A stretch of 32,044 nt of DNA from Sulfurospirillum sp. UBA12182 (GCA_002742765.1 DLUF01000095.1:1-32044); one strand, 5' to 3'. Shown: positions 8,349 through 19,923, counted from the stretch's first letter. Notes: generated from the letters alone by a model not told the origin. Numbers and translations: made by a program.

Positions 8349-9200
8349 TTATAGCTTAATTTTTGTATGTCTACTACTGTGACATTGAACATTAACCGAA
8401 ACTGGTAAAGAGGCTATATGACAAGGATTTGCCTCGATATGAACACCAAACACAGTTTGTGTCCCTCCCATTCCCATAGCACCAATTCCAAGCTTGTTTA
8501 GTTCTACTATAAGCTCTTTTTCCATCTCATTTAAAACTGGATTTTCATTTTCACTACCAAGTTCTCTGAAAAGTGCATGTTTACTGGAGATAACAGCTTT
8601 TTCAAAAGTTCCTCCAATCCCTACACCAACAGTAAGTGGTGGACATGGATTTGGACCTGCGTTAGAGATAACTTCTTTCACATACTTTATGATTCCAGCA
8701 CGTCCAGCAGCAGGAGCCATTACGGTTGCTCGACTTACATTTTCGCTTCCGCCACCTTTTGCAGCATACTCTATCTCTAAGCCATCTCCTTCTACAAGAT
8801 CAAAATGTATAATCGCTGGTAAGTTATATCCTATCTCATCTTTTAGATTTGCTCTTGTATCCCAATGACATGTAGAAGCTCTCAAATAACCATCTTTGTA
8901 GCCTTTTTCCGTTCCCTCATTGATTGCTGCTTTTAAACTCCCCCCAACAACTTTCAAATCTTCCCCAACTTTCACAAAAAAGACAGCAAGTCCTGTATCT
9001 TGGCAAAGAGGTCTCTCTTCATTAGAAGCGATATCAGCATTTTCTAAAAGCTGTTTTAAAACTTCTTTTGAAACAGGACTTTTTTCGTTATTGTAAGCCT
9101 CTTGCATCTTTTCATATGCGTCTTTTGGCAAGTTATTAGCACTATAAATTATACAGTCTCTAATCGCTTTTACTATATCTTCGTATTGTATTTCTCTCAT
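8349..9200 (-). CDS. Fumarate hydratase class I, alpha subunit
   Basis: A 283-residue alpha subunit of split class I fumarase. Cysteines expected to hold the [4Fe-4S] cluster appear in PLCQDTGLAVFF, STCHWDT and GPNPCPPLTVG. The end carries GMGGTQTVFGVHIEANPCH. I place the start at the ATG at 9200 and not at the in-frame ATG at 9215, because GGGGAG sits 7 nt before the former and lies inside the coding region of the latter. It begins 46 nt after the icd stop and is probably co-transcribed with icd. Confidence 0.95.
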   Translation of the reverse strand: MREIQYEDIVKAIRDCIIYSANNLPKDAYEKMQEAYNNEKSPVSKEVLKQLLENADIASNEERPLCQDTGLAVFFVKVGEDLKVVGGSLKAAINEGTEKGYKDGYLRASTCHWDTRANLKDEIGYNLPAIIHFDLVEGDGLEIEYAAKGGGSENVSRATVMAPAAGRAGIIKYVKEVISNAGPNPCPPLTVGVGIGGTFEKAVISSKHALFRELGSENENPVLNEMEKELIVELNKLGIGAMGMGGTQTVFGVHIEANPCHIASLPVSVNVQCHSSRHTKIKL

Positions 9201-9246
9201 TCTTATACTCCCCATTTTTGTATAAGTTTGTTAGCCTAATGGCACC

Positions 9247-11463
<2,217 letters not shown>

Positions 11464-11506
11464 TCATTCTCCTTTTAAATTTCATAAATTCGATACTATC
11501 ACTTTG

Positions 11507-11517
11507 TATATTAAAGC
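11507..11517 (-). promoter_or_regulatory. Putative icd promoter, 11-mer shared with sucC
   Basis: GCTTTAATATA on the minus strand, 44 nt before the icd ATG; TATACA may be the -10. A second shared piece, ATCGCTTTA, lies slightly upstream (11527-11535). Confidence 0.4.
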
Positions 11518-11547
11518 TACAAAAACTAAAGCGATTACATTTTAATA

Positions 11548-12498
11548 TTATTTTCTTTTTAGTTTGTTTATGTAATTTTTATGTGCTTCATAAGTTGTTG
11601 AAAAAACATGCCCACCCTCTTTTGTCTTAACAAAATAAAGATAATCCGTCTGTTTTGGGAATATAGCAGCGATAATAGCTTCATTTTGAACGCTACAAAC
11701 AGGATAAGGAGGTAAGCCTTTATATTTATATGTATTAAATTTTGTTTGATCCTCTTTAATCCTCTGAGGAGTTACTTTTTGATGAGAAAATGCACCATAG
11801 TTGAGTGTTCCATCCATTTGCAAGGGCATATCTTTTTTAAGTCTGTTATAAATAACTGAAGAGACCATAGACATCTCGGCAACATCATAAGCTTCTTTTT
11901 GGATAATCGAAGCAATGATAAGATATCGAAACCATTTTTTTTCATCATATTCACCAAAAATTTTTAAAGACATTTTTTTATAGTGATCTAAACTATAATT
12001 GACAAGATAATGAATCAAATGTTTCTCTTTTATACCCATAGGGATGTTATAGGTTTCTGGGATAAATATACCATCTTTGTAAGGGCTAAGAAGATTGAAA
12101 TAGTAAATTAATTTGTCATAAGAGAGTGAAAAGTCGTTTGATAATTGGTATAAAAAAACCTGTGCACTTTCACCAGGAACTAAAGTGATTTTGTGCATTG
12201 CAGCTTTCGAATAAGCTAGTTTATATAAAAAATCTCCTCTTGTTAAAGTTGTCTGTTCTATGTTTATCCAACCAGATTGTGGCTTACCTATGAAAAATAA
12301 AAGATACTTATCAACTTTTGGAGAAAGATTAAAATTTTTTGACTCTAAATATGTTATAATCCCCCCAATAGAGCCTTGTGGAACATAAACCACCGAAGAC
12401 GAATATATAGGCTTTGATAAATGAAAAATAAGTGAATAAATGATAATAAATGCTACATCGAATACTATAAAGAGTATCTGGAAATTTTTTCTATTCAT
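11548..12498 (-). CDS. mltG: Endolytic murein transglycosylase MltG
   Basis: A 316-residue YceG-type protein. One N-terminal membrane helix (residues about 6-26) anchors a periplasmic catalytic region. The conserved block reads LIIASIIQKEAYDVAEMSMVS, SVIYNRLKKDMPLQMDGTLNYG and then YKGLPPYPVCSVQNEAI. The Glu of QKEA aligns with the conserved KE of the family's EKET motif. MltG cuts nascent glycan strands and helps set their length. The open frame extends further upstream, but the ATG at 12498, just before the membrane helix, is the natural start. It has no convincing ribosome-binding site. Its first 59 bp overlap the first 59 bp of the divergent AsmA-like gene. Confidence 0.92.
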   Translation of the reverse strand: MNRKNFQILFIVFDVAFIIIYSLIFHLSKPIYSSSVVYVPQGSIGGIITYLESKNFNLSPKVDKYLLFFIGKPQSGWINIEQTTLTRGDFLYKLAYSKAAMHKITLVPGESAQVFLYQLSNDFSLSYDKLIYYFNLLSPYKDGIFIPETYNIPMGIKEKHLIHYLVNYSLDHYKKMSLKIFGEYDEKKWFRYLIIASIIQKEAYDVAEMSMVSSVIYNRLKKDMPLQMDGTLNYGAFSHQKVTPQRIKEDQTKFNTYKYKGLPPYPVCSVQNEAIIAAIFPKQTDYLYFVKTKEGGHVFSTTYEAHKNYINKLKRK

Positions 12499-14989
12499 AA
12501 TTATTATTTTTGTGATTTTAATCCTAACCTTGTTACAAGGTGTTAGAATCAATTCTCTTTCTTTACCTTTTGTTGAAGTTACACAATTGTACATAAAATT
12601 AGATAAAAAATTGATTGTAAGCATCAAAGACTTAAAGATAAATACCAAACATGAAACCTCCTCTTCTTATGAGGAACTTCAAAATTATATCGACTTACTT
12701 CCTATTGTAGAAACATTGTTTGATTCTATCTCCATCCAAAAAATCCATTATGAAAACGATGTTGCTCGGATTTTATTTAAAAATAGTCTTTTTTATGTTG
12801 ATACAAAATATCTCAGTATAGACTCCTCTGTTAAAAATCTAAGTAACAATATCCTCTTTGAAATCAAAGAGTTAATTTTTAAAGATTTTGATATCGAGTT
12901 TCAAGGCTCTTTAGAGGTTAACTTAGGAAAAAATAGCTATGATTTTTTTGGCAATTATGAATCAAAAGGTATCCATGGCAATGCAAAGCTAAGAATGATA
13001 GATAATGAACTTTTTTACAGAATTAGCTCTAAACCTACTCATTCGATAGCTTTTTTTATGGATTATCTCAATACAAAAGTATCTATCGAACCTGAAGTGA
13101 GTGATTGGATTTATAAAAACATCGTTGCTACTGAGTATAAAATCGAATACCTTGAGGGGAAAATCAATCTAAAAACTTTTGACTACTTTCCAAAGTCGAT
13201 GAGAGGAAAAGCTATCGCTAAAAATGCTACAATCACATTTAATCAAGAGGCACCACCTGCTTTTGCAGAAGAAGTAACTGTACTACTTAGTGATGATACA
13301 CTTAGCTTTAAACTAAAAAATGGTTCTTATCAACAAAAACCTATCGAAAACTCGAAAGTTTATATCTATAACCTCTTAACTGAAGATACTGGAATTGTAG
13401 TTGAATTAGATTCAAACCTCCTTTTAGACAATGAAATTCAAAAAATTCTCAAAGCTTTTAACATCAACATTCCTCTTATACAAAAGCAAGGTTTAAACGC
13501 TTCTAAACTCAAACTTGATATAGATTTTATCCCTGTACATGTAAAAGAGTATAGTGGTATTTTTGAGTTTGAAAACTCACACGCACTTTTAGGAGGTTTG
13601 GAAGTTTTTTCTAAAAGTGGAACTATCCTCATGGAAAATGAAAATTTAACCTTTAAAAATGTTCATTTACAACACAAAGACCTCTTTAGTATCTATATAG
13701 ATGGTATTTTAAATACACAGAAAAAAGAGTTTAAAGGTAAAACAAATATCGAATTTATAGATGTCAATTTAAAAGATAAAAAGCTTTTACATGTAAAGAA
13801 TTTTTTGAGCAATACACTCTTTTTTATCCATCAAAACTCGATCCAAATCAATCTCTTAGATCTTGATACAAACCTCTCTTTTTTAGAAAATGGAGCGCAT
13901 TTTGAGATTAAAAGTATACAAAGTCTTAAACCCTTTAGTGAACTTTTAGAGGAGCTTCAAATCAAACAAGCAACAGCTTCTATAAGAACAAAAGATTATC
14001 AGACGTTTAACTCAACGACGATAAAAGTAAAAGAATTAGAATCAATGCTATATGAAAAGAATGGAACAAATATCCAAAATCTCACCTTAGAAGTTCAAAA
14101 TGATTCTAAAAAATTCCACCTCAAAGATAAAACAGACAGGATAAAAGCCTCTTTTGAAAAAGATTTTAAACTAGAGTTAGAAAATATCGATATCAAAACA
14201 GACTTTTCTAAAACAAGTAGTTCTTTAGATTTTAATATCTTTGTAAAGGGAAAAAATAGCACAATTTTTGATACAAATAGCTCCTTATCTATCCTAAATG
14301 ATAACTTTAGCCTTGAACAAAAAGGTGATGAGATAAATTTTGAGTCTTCTTATAAAAAGGGTACTCTAAAGTTTCTTAGCTCAAAAGAGAAAATTTTTCT
14401 CGATGCCGACAACCTAGGAGATAAATATGTCAATGCTTTGCTTGGGAAAGATATCTTTTATGAAGGGGAGATGTCTCTATTTTTAGATGGAAAAAGTAAA
14501 AAAGACTTTCAAGGAGTTTTTTTCTTACATGAAGGAACACTCAAAGACCTTAAATTTTTTAACAATATAATGGCATTCATAAACACCATCCCTGCGTTAG
14601 CGACTTTTAAAAGCCCTAAATTTAATGATAACGGCTATGAGATACAAGATGGTTATATCAGTTTTATAAGAAAGCAAAACACTCTAACATTTGATGAAAT
14701 CAAATTAAAAGGTCACAGTGCAGATATCTCAGGTAAAGGCTCTTTAACATTAGAAACAAACAAGCTAGATATGAAGCTACAAATCTCAACACTCAAAGAT
14801 ATCAGTAATGCGATAAACAACATTCCTATTATCAAAGATATTTTATTAGGAGAAGGCGGAAGAATTTATACTAATCTCTCGGTAAAGGGGACATTAGATA
14901 AACCAGAGATTGCAACACATATCTTAGAAGATACAGTTTTAACCCCTGTAAATATCATCAAAAGAGCTTTACAACTACCTTTTAAATAG
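12440..14989 (+). CDS. AsmA/YhdP-like (DUF3971) membrane-anchored periplasmic protein
   Basis: An 849-residue protein with one N-terminal membrane helix (about residues 15-35). It is followed by a long beta-rich region of alternating polar and hydrophobic strands, and ends in an AsmA-like C-terminus (LTLETNKLDMKLQISTLKDI, then PIIKDILLGEGGRI). The family (AsmA, YhdP, TamB) forms long hydrophobic grooves thought to move phospholipids between the inner and outer membranes; that role is inferred here. The ATG at 12440 is the only standard start that keeps the membrane helix, but it lacks a clear Shine-Dalgarno sequence. It carries two TACATGTAA sites and ends 3 bp from the convergent ftsK. Confidence 0.85.
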   Translation: MIINATSNTIKSIWKFFLFIIIIFVILILTLLQGVRINSLSLPFVEVTQLYIKLDKKLIVSIKDLKINTKHETSSSYEELQNYIDLLPIVETLFDSISIQKIHYENDVARILFKNSLFYVDTKYLSIDSSVKNLSNNILFEIKELIFKDFDIEFQGSLEVNLGKNSYDFFGNYESKGIHGNAKLRMIDNELFYRISSKPTHSIAFFMDYLNTKVSIEPEVSDWIYKNIVATEYKIEYLEGKINLKTFDYFPKSMRGKAIAKNATITFNQEAPPAFAEEVTVLLSDDTLSFKLKNGSYQQKPIENSKVYIYNLLTEDTGIVVELDSNLLLDNEIQKILKAFNINIPLIQKQGLNASKLKLDIDFIPVHVKEYSGIFEFENSHALLGGLEVFSKSGTILMENENLTFKNVHLQHKDLFSIYIDGILNTQKKEFKGKTNIEFIDVNLKDKKLLHVKNFLSNTLFFIHQNSIQINLLDLDTNLSFLENGAHFEIKSIQSLKPFSELLEELQIKQATASIRTKDYQTFNSTTIKVKELESMLYEKNGTNIQNLTLEVQNDSKKFHLKDKTDRIKASFEKDFKLELENIDIKTDFSKTSSSLDFNIFVKGKNSTIFDTNSSLSILNDNFSLEQKGDEINFESSYKKGTLKFLSSKEKIFLDADNLGDKYVNALLGKDIFYEGEMSLFLDGKSKKDFQGVFFLHEGTLKDLKFFNNIMAFINTIPALATFKSPKFNDNGYEIQDGYISFIRKQNTLTFDEIKLKGHSADISGKGSLTLETNKLDMKLQISTLKDISNAINNIPIIKDILLGEGGRIYTNLSVKGTLDKPEIATHILEDTVLTPVNIIKRALQLPFK
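13536..13544. repeat. TACATGTAA palindrome, site 4
   Basis: Inside the AsmA-like gene, read as V-H-V-K. Confidence 0.85.
13786..13797. repeat. TACATGTAA palindrome, site 5 (perfect 12-mer)
   Basis: A perfect TTTACATGTAAA inside the AsmA-like gene, read as L-H-V-K, 250 bp after site 4. Confidence 0.85.
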
Positions 14990-14992
14990 CAG

Positions 14993-17125
14993 TTATAAAA
15001 TCTCTCTTTGTCCTTTTGAATTTGGAGCAGATAAAATCCCCAATGTTTCAAGCTGTTCCACGATTCTTGAAGCTCGATTGTATCCTATTTGCAATCTTCT
15101 TTGAATGTAGCTGATAGAAGATTTCTTCTCGTTTAAAACGATGGCTTTTGCTTCTTCAAAAAGTTCATCTATATCTCCACTCAAACTCACCTCACCCTCA
15201 TCTGAACTAAAAGAAGATTCACTCTCTTTTAAAAAGCTCTCATCATAAACAACAGGTCTTTGTTTTTTAAGATACTCTACGATTTTCTCAATTTCTTCTT
15301 CACTCGCAAATGGAGCATGAAGCCTTATAAGTCCTGAAGTAGAAGGTGGAGTAAAAAGCATATCACCTCGACCTAAAAGCGAATCCGCACCAGTCGAATC
15401 TAAGATGACTTTAGAGTCTATCTTTGAGCCTACTTTATAACTTATACGACTTGGAAGGTTAGCTTTGATAAGCCCTGTCACAACGTCAACTGATGGTCTT
15501 TGTGTCGCTACTACTAGATGGATTCCACTTGCTCTTGCCATTTGAGCAAGCCTTGCTATATAAAACTCAACCTCTTTTCCACTATTCATCATCAAATCAG
15601 CTAACTCATCAATGATAACAACGATATAAGGAAAAGGATCCAATCCTATCTTTTTTGCTTTTTCATTATAGTTTTCTATGTTTTTTGTTTTTGATTGACT
15701 CATTATCTGATAACGACGTTCCATTTCTGAAACCATATTTGAAAGAGCCGTGATGGCTTGTTTAGGTTTGGTTATAACGGGAGTTAACAGATGTGGGATA
15801 TCATTATATATCGAAAATTCCAACATCTTTGGATCTATCATCAAAAGCTTTAGAGTATCTGGAGAATTTCTAAATAAAAGAGAAAGTAACATCGAGTTTA
15901 TACCAACACTTTTACCGCTACCTGTTGTTCCAGCGATGAGTAAATGTGGTAGCTTTTTCAAATCAGTTACAAAAGGATTTCCTACGATATCTTTTCCAAG
16001 AGCTATTGTCAAAGGGGAAGAAGCATTTGTAAAAATCTCACTCTCTAAAACCTCTTTTAGATAAATTGTCTCTATCGAGTCATTTGGAACTTCTATCCCT
16101 ACTACATCTTTGCCAGGAACTGGCGCTTGTATACGAATTGTTTTAGCTTTTAAAGCCATAGCTAAGTCATCTTGGAGGGTAGAGATTTTAGAAACTTTTA
16201 TATGAGGGGCTGGTTTGAACTCAAAAGTCGTTACAACAGGTCCAGAGTAAGTTCTAACTACATCTCCATCTATTTTAAATCTTTTTAGCTTTTCAAGTAA
16301 ATCAGATATCTTTTTATCTATTTCTGCCTCATTTATAAACCGACTCTTCTTAGGTGGTGTAGCAAGAAATTTTAAAGGAGGCAATTTATAATCTTTTGGT
16401 TTTTCTGCTTCCCCTTTTTCTATCTCATCAAGAAGCTTTTTATTTTCTGCTACTTCATTTAGGATTTCGACTTTATGCTCATGTGGATTTTGAACTTTAG
16501 TTTCCTCTTTTAAAGGCTCTGGTTCTTCCTCTTTTTTGACAAGTTTTACTTTATCGTTGTAAGCATCAGCATCAACTTCTTCTTCAGAGATATCTTCATC
16601 ATCTAATATCTCTTCTTCAAGTTCTTCTTCAAAATCCTCATAAGAGTTATTCTCATATCTCTCTTTTTTCTTTCTTTTTGGTAAATTATCAAACACTTCA
16701 TTGGCTGTGGTATCAAGCATGATACTTAGTGATAAAGAAGCGATAGCTACGATAAATAACCAAACACCAAAGCTACCTATAAAAGAGTGAAGTACTTGAA
16801 CGATAGAAAAACCAAGATATCCTTTAAATTCACTCTCAACTATCTGTGCTTGAAAAATCAAAACTGCAAACACAAACAAAACAGCCGATAAAGTAATCTC
16901 TAATTTACGGATATCAAAGCCTGGACTTCTGTACATGTAAAAAGATGGAAAAATAGCTAAGAAAGGATATGCAAAAGAAAAATACCCAAACCACTTTTGA
17001 TTCCACAAACCAAGAGCCGCTCCATACGTTCCCACAACACTAGGATTAGGTATAAAAGTTGCTATCCCTAAAAACAATAAAATTACAATCGATAATATAA
17101 AACCTGTCTCTTTTAAAATTTTCAA
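14993..17125 (-). CDS. ftsK: DNA translocase FtsK
   Basis: A 710-residue FtsK/SpoIIIE motor. The first 160 residues hold about four membrane helices that anchor it at the septum. A short acidic linker (residues about 165-225, many Glu and Asp) follows. The motor has Walker A LLIAGTTGSGKSVG near residue 400 and Walker B YIVVIIDELADLMM. The C-terminal 65 residues are the winged-helix gamma domain (ISYIQRRLQIGYNRASRIVEQLE) that reads polar DNA signals. It pumps chromosome termini during division. The start codon is TTG at 17125. AAAGGA abuts it directly, an unusually short spacing, and no ATG is available in frame. The promoter is flanked by two TACATGTAA palindromes. Confidence 0.96.
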   Translation of the reverse strand: MKILKETGFILSIVILLFLGIATFIPNPSVVGTYGAALGLWNQKWFGYFSFAYPFLAIFPSFYMYRSPGFDIRKLEITLSAVLFVFAVLIFQAQIVESEFKGYLGFSIVQVLHSFIGSFGVWLFIVAIASLSLSIMLDTTANEVFDNLPKRKKKERYENNSYEDFEEELEEEILDDEDISEEEVDADAYNDKVKLVKKEEEPEPLKEETKVQNPHEHKVEILNEVAENKKLLDEIEKGEAEKPKDYKLPPLKFLATPPKKSRFINEAEIDKKISDLLEKLKRFKIDGDVVRTYSGPVVTTFEFKPAPHIKVSKISTLQDDLAMALKAKTIRIQAPVPGKDVVGIEVPNDSIETIYLKEVLESEIFTNASSPLTIALGKDIVGNPFVTDLKKLPHLLIAGTTGSGKSVGINSMLLSLLFRNSPDTLKLLMIDPKMLEFSIYNDIPHLLTPVITKPKQAITALSNMVSEMERRYQIMSQSKTKNIENYNEKAKKIGLDPFPYIVVIIDELADLMMNSGKEVEFYIARLAQMARASGIHLVVATQRPSVDVVTGLIKANLPSRISYKVGSKIDSKVILDSTGADSLLGRGDMLFTPPSTSGLIRLHAPFASEEEIEKIVEYLKKQRPVVYDESFLKESESSFSSDEGEVSLSGDIDELFEEAKAIVLNEKKSSISYIQRRLQIGYNRASRIVEQLETLGILSAPNSKGQREIL
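16932..16940. repeat. TACATGTAA palindrome, site 6
   Basis: Inside ftsK, read on the minus strand as Y-M-Y, a third reading frame for the motif. Confidence 0.85.
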
Positions 17126-17128
17126 TCC

Positions 17129-17139
17129 TTTACATGTAA
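17129..17139. repeat. TACATGTAA palindrome, site 7 (ftsK leader)
   Basis: TTTACATGTAA in the non-coding leader of ftsK, between the -10 box and the start codon. Confidence 0.85.
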
Positions 17140-17151
17140 TAATATTTTGTG

Positions 17152-17160
17152 ATTATATCA
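17152..17160 (-). promoter_or_regulatory. Extended -10 promoter of ftsK
   Basis: TGATATAAT on the minus strand (TG, one base, TATAAT) in the 37-bp gap before ftsK. The box lies 26 nt before the TTG start. TACATGTAA palindromes lie on both sides, with centres 32 bp apart. Confidence 0.6.
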
Positions 17161-17162
17161 AA

Positions 17163-17171
17163 TTACATGTA
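17163..17171. repeat. TACATGTAA palindrome, site 8 (flgL stop / upstream of ftsK -10)
   Basis: On the minus strand TACATGTAA encodes the last two residues and the stop of flgL (Y-M-stop), and lies just upstream of the ftsK -10 box. Confidence 0.85.
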
Positions 17172-19751
17172 CTGTAACAAAGACATAGAGTTAATTTTTG
17201 AAACTGTTGATAACATCGCTTGATAAGAGGAAGCTAACTGTTCAAACTTTAGATAACTCTCTGCTAAATCTACCCCTACAACCTCTGTTCTTACTGTTTG
17301 AACATTGACACTTAAAAGCTCTGCTCTCTCATTTGCACTTTTCATAGCATTTGAATACGAACCTATAATGGTATGTTGTTTTGTCACATGGTCTGCTATG
17401 TGGTCGATTTTCAAAAGAGAGTTTTGAATACCTATATTTCTAGGGTCTCCACTTTCTGCATCCATCCTAAAGTTACCAGTTCTAACAGCTTCTATCATCT
17501 CATCTAAATCTGAGAAAAAGTCAACATAAGGCTCTTCGATAGTTACTGAATTGTTTGCCATAAAAGATAAGGAAGGAGCTGTTGTTGCGCTATCTGCATT
17601 TTTATCATACATGCTAAATTCTATATTTGATTCTGATTTTGTTGTGTCTAAAACTTTGATTCTACCTCGATAATCCAAAGTAACTTCTACATTATGCTGC
17701 GCAGTTTGCATGATATCTCCATACTGAGCAAGATTTGCTTGTTTTAAAGATTCTGCACTTTTTGTAGCATCACCAGCAATCGCATAATTGATAGCATCTA
17801 AGATATGTTCTTCAACTTCTTTACTCGTTGAACCTGCTGTTGCAAGTGCTAAGTTTGCAGGTGTTGGTGTCGCGATAGCCGTTGCGATAGCTGCCGCATT
17901 TGTCGTAGCAATCGGAGCTTGAGGAGAGGTTCCAGAAGTAGCTACACTTACGATATCTAAAAGTTGTTGATAAGTCATTTCATCAGCTTTAGTTGGATTA
18001 CCATCAGCATTCAAGATAGTATAATTCGTCACTCCACCATCTAAAGAAAAAGTTGAGCCTGAAGCTGTATTTGTTAAGTCTATTTGCATATTAAAGGTGT
18101 TTCCATTTCTATCAACACCATTTAAAAGTAACTGATTATCATCTGTCGTTACTGCGGTATCTGCATCAAAAGTACTCACACCTGCCACATCTATAAGCTT
18201 AGTTGCACTCGTTGCAAACTCATTATTTGATTTGATGATTTGTGAGATATTTCCTAAAAGTTCATTTCCGTCTTTTTCAAAGCCTCTTCTAGTATAATTA
18301 GTTGCATCTGAAGTTGCAAAAGCATTGACAAGGTTTCCACTTCCATCTAAAGGTGGATTTGTTGTATCTCTAGCTGTAATTGAAACCGATAAAGCACCTA
18401 CGAAAGTACCTTGATCAACTAAAATCTGACCATTTTCAATCCTAGCTGAAACACCTGGATACTCAGTTTCTATATTTGTTAACAAATCTGCAACAGTAGT
18501 AGTTCCATCAACAGCATAAAAATTACCATTGATTTCTAACTCTAAAACATCACTACCAACTACATCATGTAAAAGAGTAGTTGCTTTTGCCTCACTTCCA
18601 TCGCTAAGATTTAACTCATGCCCTACTTTAAAAAGACCACTGTTATAGATATCTGCTCTTGAAACTATCGTAGAAGTTGTGTTTTGATTTAAAAAGTTAC
18701 TTTTATTGAAAGATATGATATCAACATTATTTTGTGAGTTTAAATTGTCAATATCACTTTGCGATGCATTCCCAGCTGTTCCAGCTGCTGCACTTCTATC
18801 AACAGCTCCAAAAATATGAAAATCCAACTGAGCATTGCCATATGTCAAATCTTTTACTTCTATTTGTCCATGAACATTCATACTTACTTCAACAACTTGA
18901 TTAGTTGAAGTGTTGCCAAAAGCTTTTCCTATACTCTCTAACAAATCGGATACTTTTGATGAGGATGAGATTTGGATTTCAGAAGAAAAAGTTTCACCAT
19001 TGGTGTTTTTTCCAGAAACATAAAAAACAGCATCTGGGTCATTGGTGCTATCGCTATCGCTATCTCCTACCATATCACGGATAGTATCATCTACTGAAAG
19101 ATAAATCTCCTCTGAGGCACTTCCATCATTTGTCATGACTTCTGGATGTAGTTTTGTTTGGTTGAACATAGAGGCATTTGTAGAAACTGTCTTTTGATAG
19201 TCATTATCCTTGCCCAAAAAAAGTTCTTGTCCTGAAATGTTATAAGGAAGTTGAACTCCTGAACCTATCAAAGCTTCTATATTTTCATTGTTACCATTAT
19301 AACTTCCATCATCACTTATAGGCTTAGTTGAAAAAGCGGTACCTGAAAACAGATACTGCCCATTTATCGAAGTATTTGCTAAAGAAACAAGATGCTTTTT
19401 AATCGCTTCTAGTTCATTTGCCAAAGCATTTAAACTCGTTTCTGAATGTACTTCATTTGAAGCTTGTAATAACTTTGTTTTAAACTGATCAAGTGATTCT
19501 GAAAATTGATTGAGAGTCTTATCTGTATTATTTGCAAAAGTTTGTGCTTTTGAAGTCGTTTCTTTAATCTGTTCTAAAGAAGCTACTTCATAATTCAATC
19601 GCATTGTATCAACAAAAATTCCACTGTCTTCAAAGCTATTTTGAATCTTCAATCCAGATGCTAATTGAGCATTAACATCATAAAGACCTTTCATGCTTTT
19701 TTGATAATCATTCTTTGCATTTTGATAAAACAGTGCATTTGTAACTCTCAT
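17163..19751 (-). CDS. flgL: Flagellar hook-filament junction protein FlgL (long form)
   Basis: An 862-residue flagellin-superfamily protein. The conserved N-terminal D0/D1 helices (MRVTNALFYQNAKNDYQKSM, then ASGLKIQNSFEDSGIF) and the C-terminal helices (ANERAELLSVNVQTVRTEVVG to SLLQYM) are typical of FlgL, which joins the hook to the filament. The middle 600 residues are a long variable surface region, including an Ala/Thr-rich stretch near residue 620. The protein is far longer than enterobacterial FlgL (about 320 aa), but long forms are usual in Campylobacterota. GAGG sits 5 nt before the ATG at 19751, and a sigma-54 promoter lies upstream. Confidence 0.92.
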   Translation of the reverse strand: MRVTNALFYQNAKNDYQKSMKGLYDVNAQLASGLKIQNSFEDSGIFVDTMRLNYEVASLEQIKETTSKAQTFANNTDKTLNQFSESLDQFKTKLLQASNEVHSETSLNALANELEAIKKHLVSLANTSINGQYLFSGTAFSTKPISDDGSYNGNNENIEALIGSGVQLPYNISGQELFLGKDNDYQKTVSTNASMFNQTKLHPEVMTNDGSASEEIYLSVDDTIRDMVGDSDSDSTNDPDAVFYVSGKNTNGETFSSEIQISSSSKVSDLLESIGKAFGNTSTNQVVEVSMNVHGQIEVKDLTYGNAQLDFHIFGAVDRSAAAGTAGNASQSDIDNLNSQNNVDIISFNKSNFLNQNTTSTIVSRADIYNSGLFKVGHELNLSDGSEAKATTLLHDVVGSDVLELEINGNFYAVDGTTTVADLLTNIETEYPGVSARIENGQILVDQGTFVGALSVSITARDTTNPPLDGSGNLVNAFATSDATNYTRRGFEKDGNELLGNISQIIKSNNEFATSATKLIDVAGVSTFDADTAVTTDDNQLLLNGVDRNGNTFNMQIDLTNTASGSTFSLDGGVTNYTILNADGNPTKADEMTYQQLLDIVSVATSGTSPQAPIATTNAAAIATAIATPTPANLALATAGSTSKEVEEHILDAINYAIAGDATKSAESLKQANLAQYGDIMQTAQHNVEVTLDYRGRIKVLDTTKSESNIEFSMYDKNADSATTAPSLSFMANNSVTIEEPYVDFFSDLDEMIEAVRTGNFRMDAESGDPRNIGIQNSLLKIDHIADHVTKQHTIIGSYSNAMKSANERAELLSVNVQTVRTEVVGVDLAESYLKFEQLASSYQAMLSTVSKINSMSLLQYM

Positions 19752-19791
19752 GTTTCCCTCGATTCTAGCTTGTAACGTACTTTTTATTTCA

Positions 19792-19809
19792 CAAGCAAAT
19801 ATAATTCCA
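19792..19809 (-). promoter_or_regulatory. Sigma-54 promoter of flgL
   Basis: The minus strand reads TGGAATTATATTTGCTTG. It has GG and GC exactly 10 nt apart and TTGCTT at the -12 element, as in Campylobacter RpoN promoters. Transcription would start near 19784, leaving a leader of about 33 nt before flgL. Confidence 0.8.
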
Positions 19810-19861
19810 TGTGGAAAAATCGTCTTTTAGAATATTTTCTTTAATTTTTAGCATAAAATTA

Positions 19862-19890
19862 TTGTCTTTTACAAAAAAAAATTGTACAAT
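19862..19890 (+). promoter_or_regulatory. Housekeeping promoter of the HU gene
   Basis: TTGTCT (19862-19867), a 17-nt spacer and TACAAT (19885-19890). The predicted leader is about 27 nt. Confidence 0.6.
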
Positions 19891-19923
19891 GACCGCATAA
19901 CAATACTTTTAAAGGATTTCGTA

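Noticed and set aside
19805-19816. TTCCATGTGGAA inverted repeat over the flgL sigma-54 site
   Set aside because: It includes the sigma-54 GG element, so most of one arm is already explained; a separate operator is not needed.
19873-19881. A run of nine A between the HU -35 and -10 boxes as a phase-variation tract
   Set aside because: It lies in a promoter spacer of an essential-type gene in an A/T-rich genome, and a single run gives no sign of variation.
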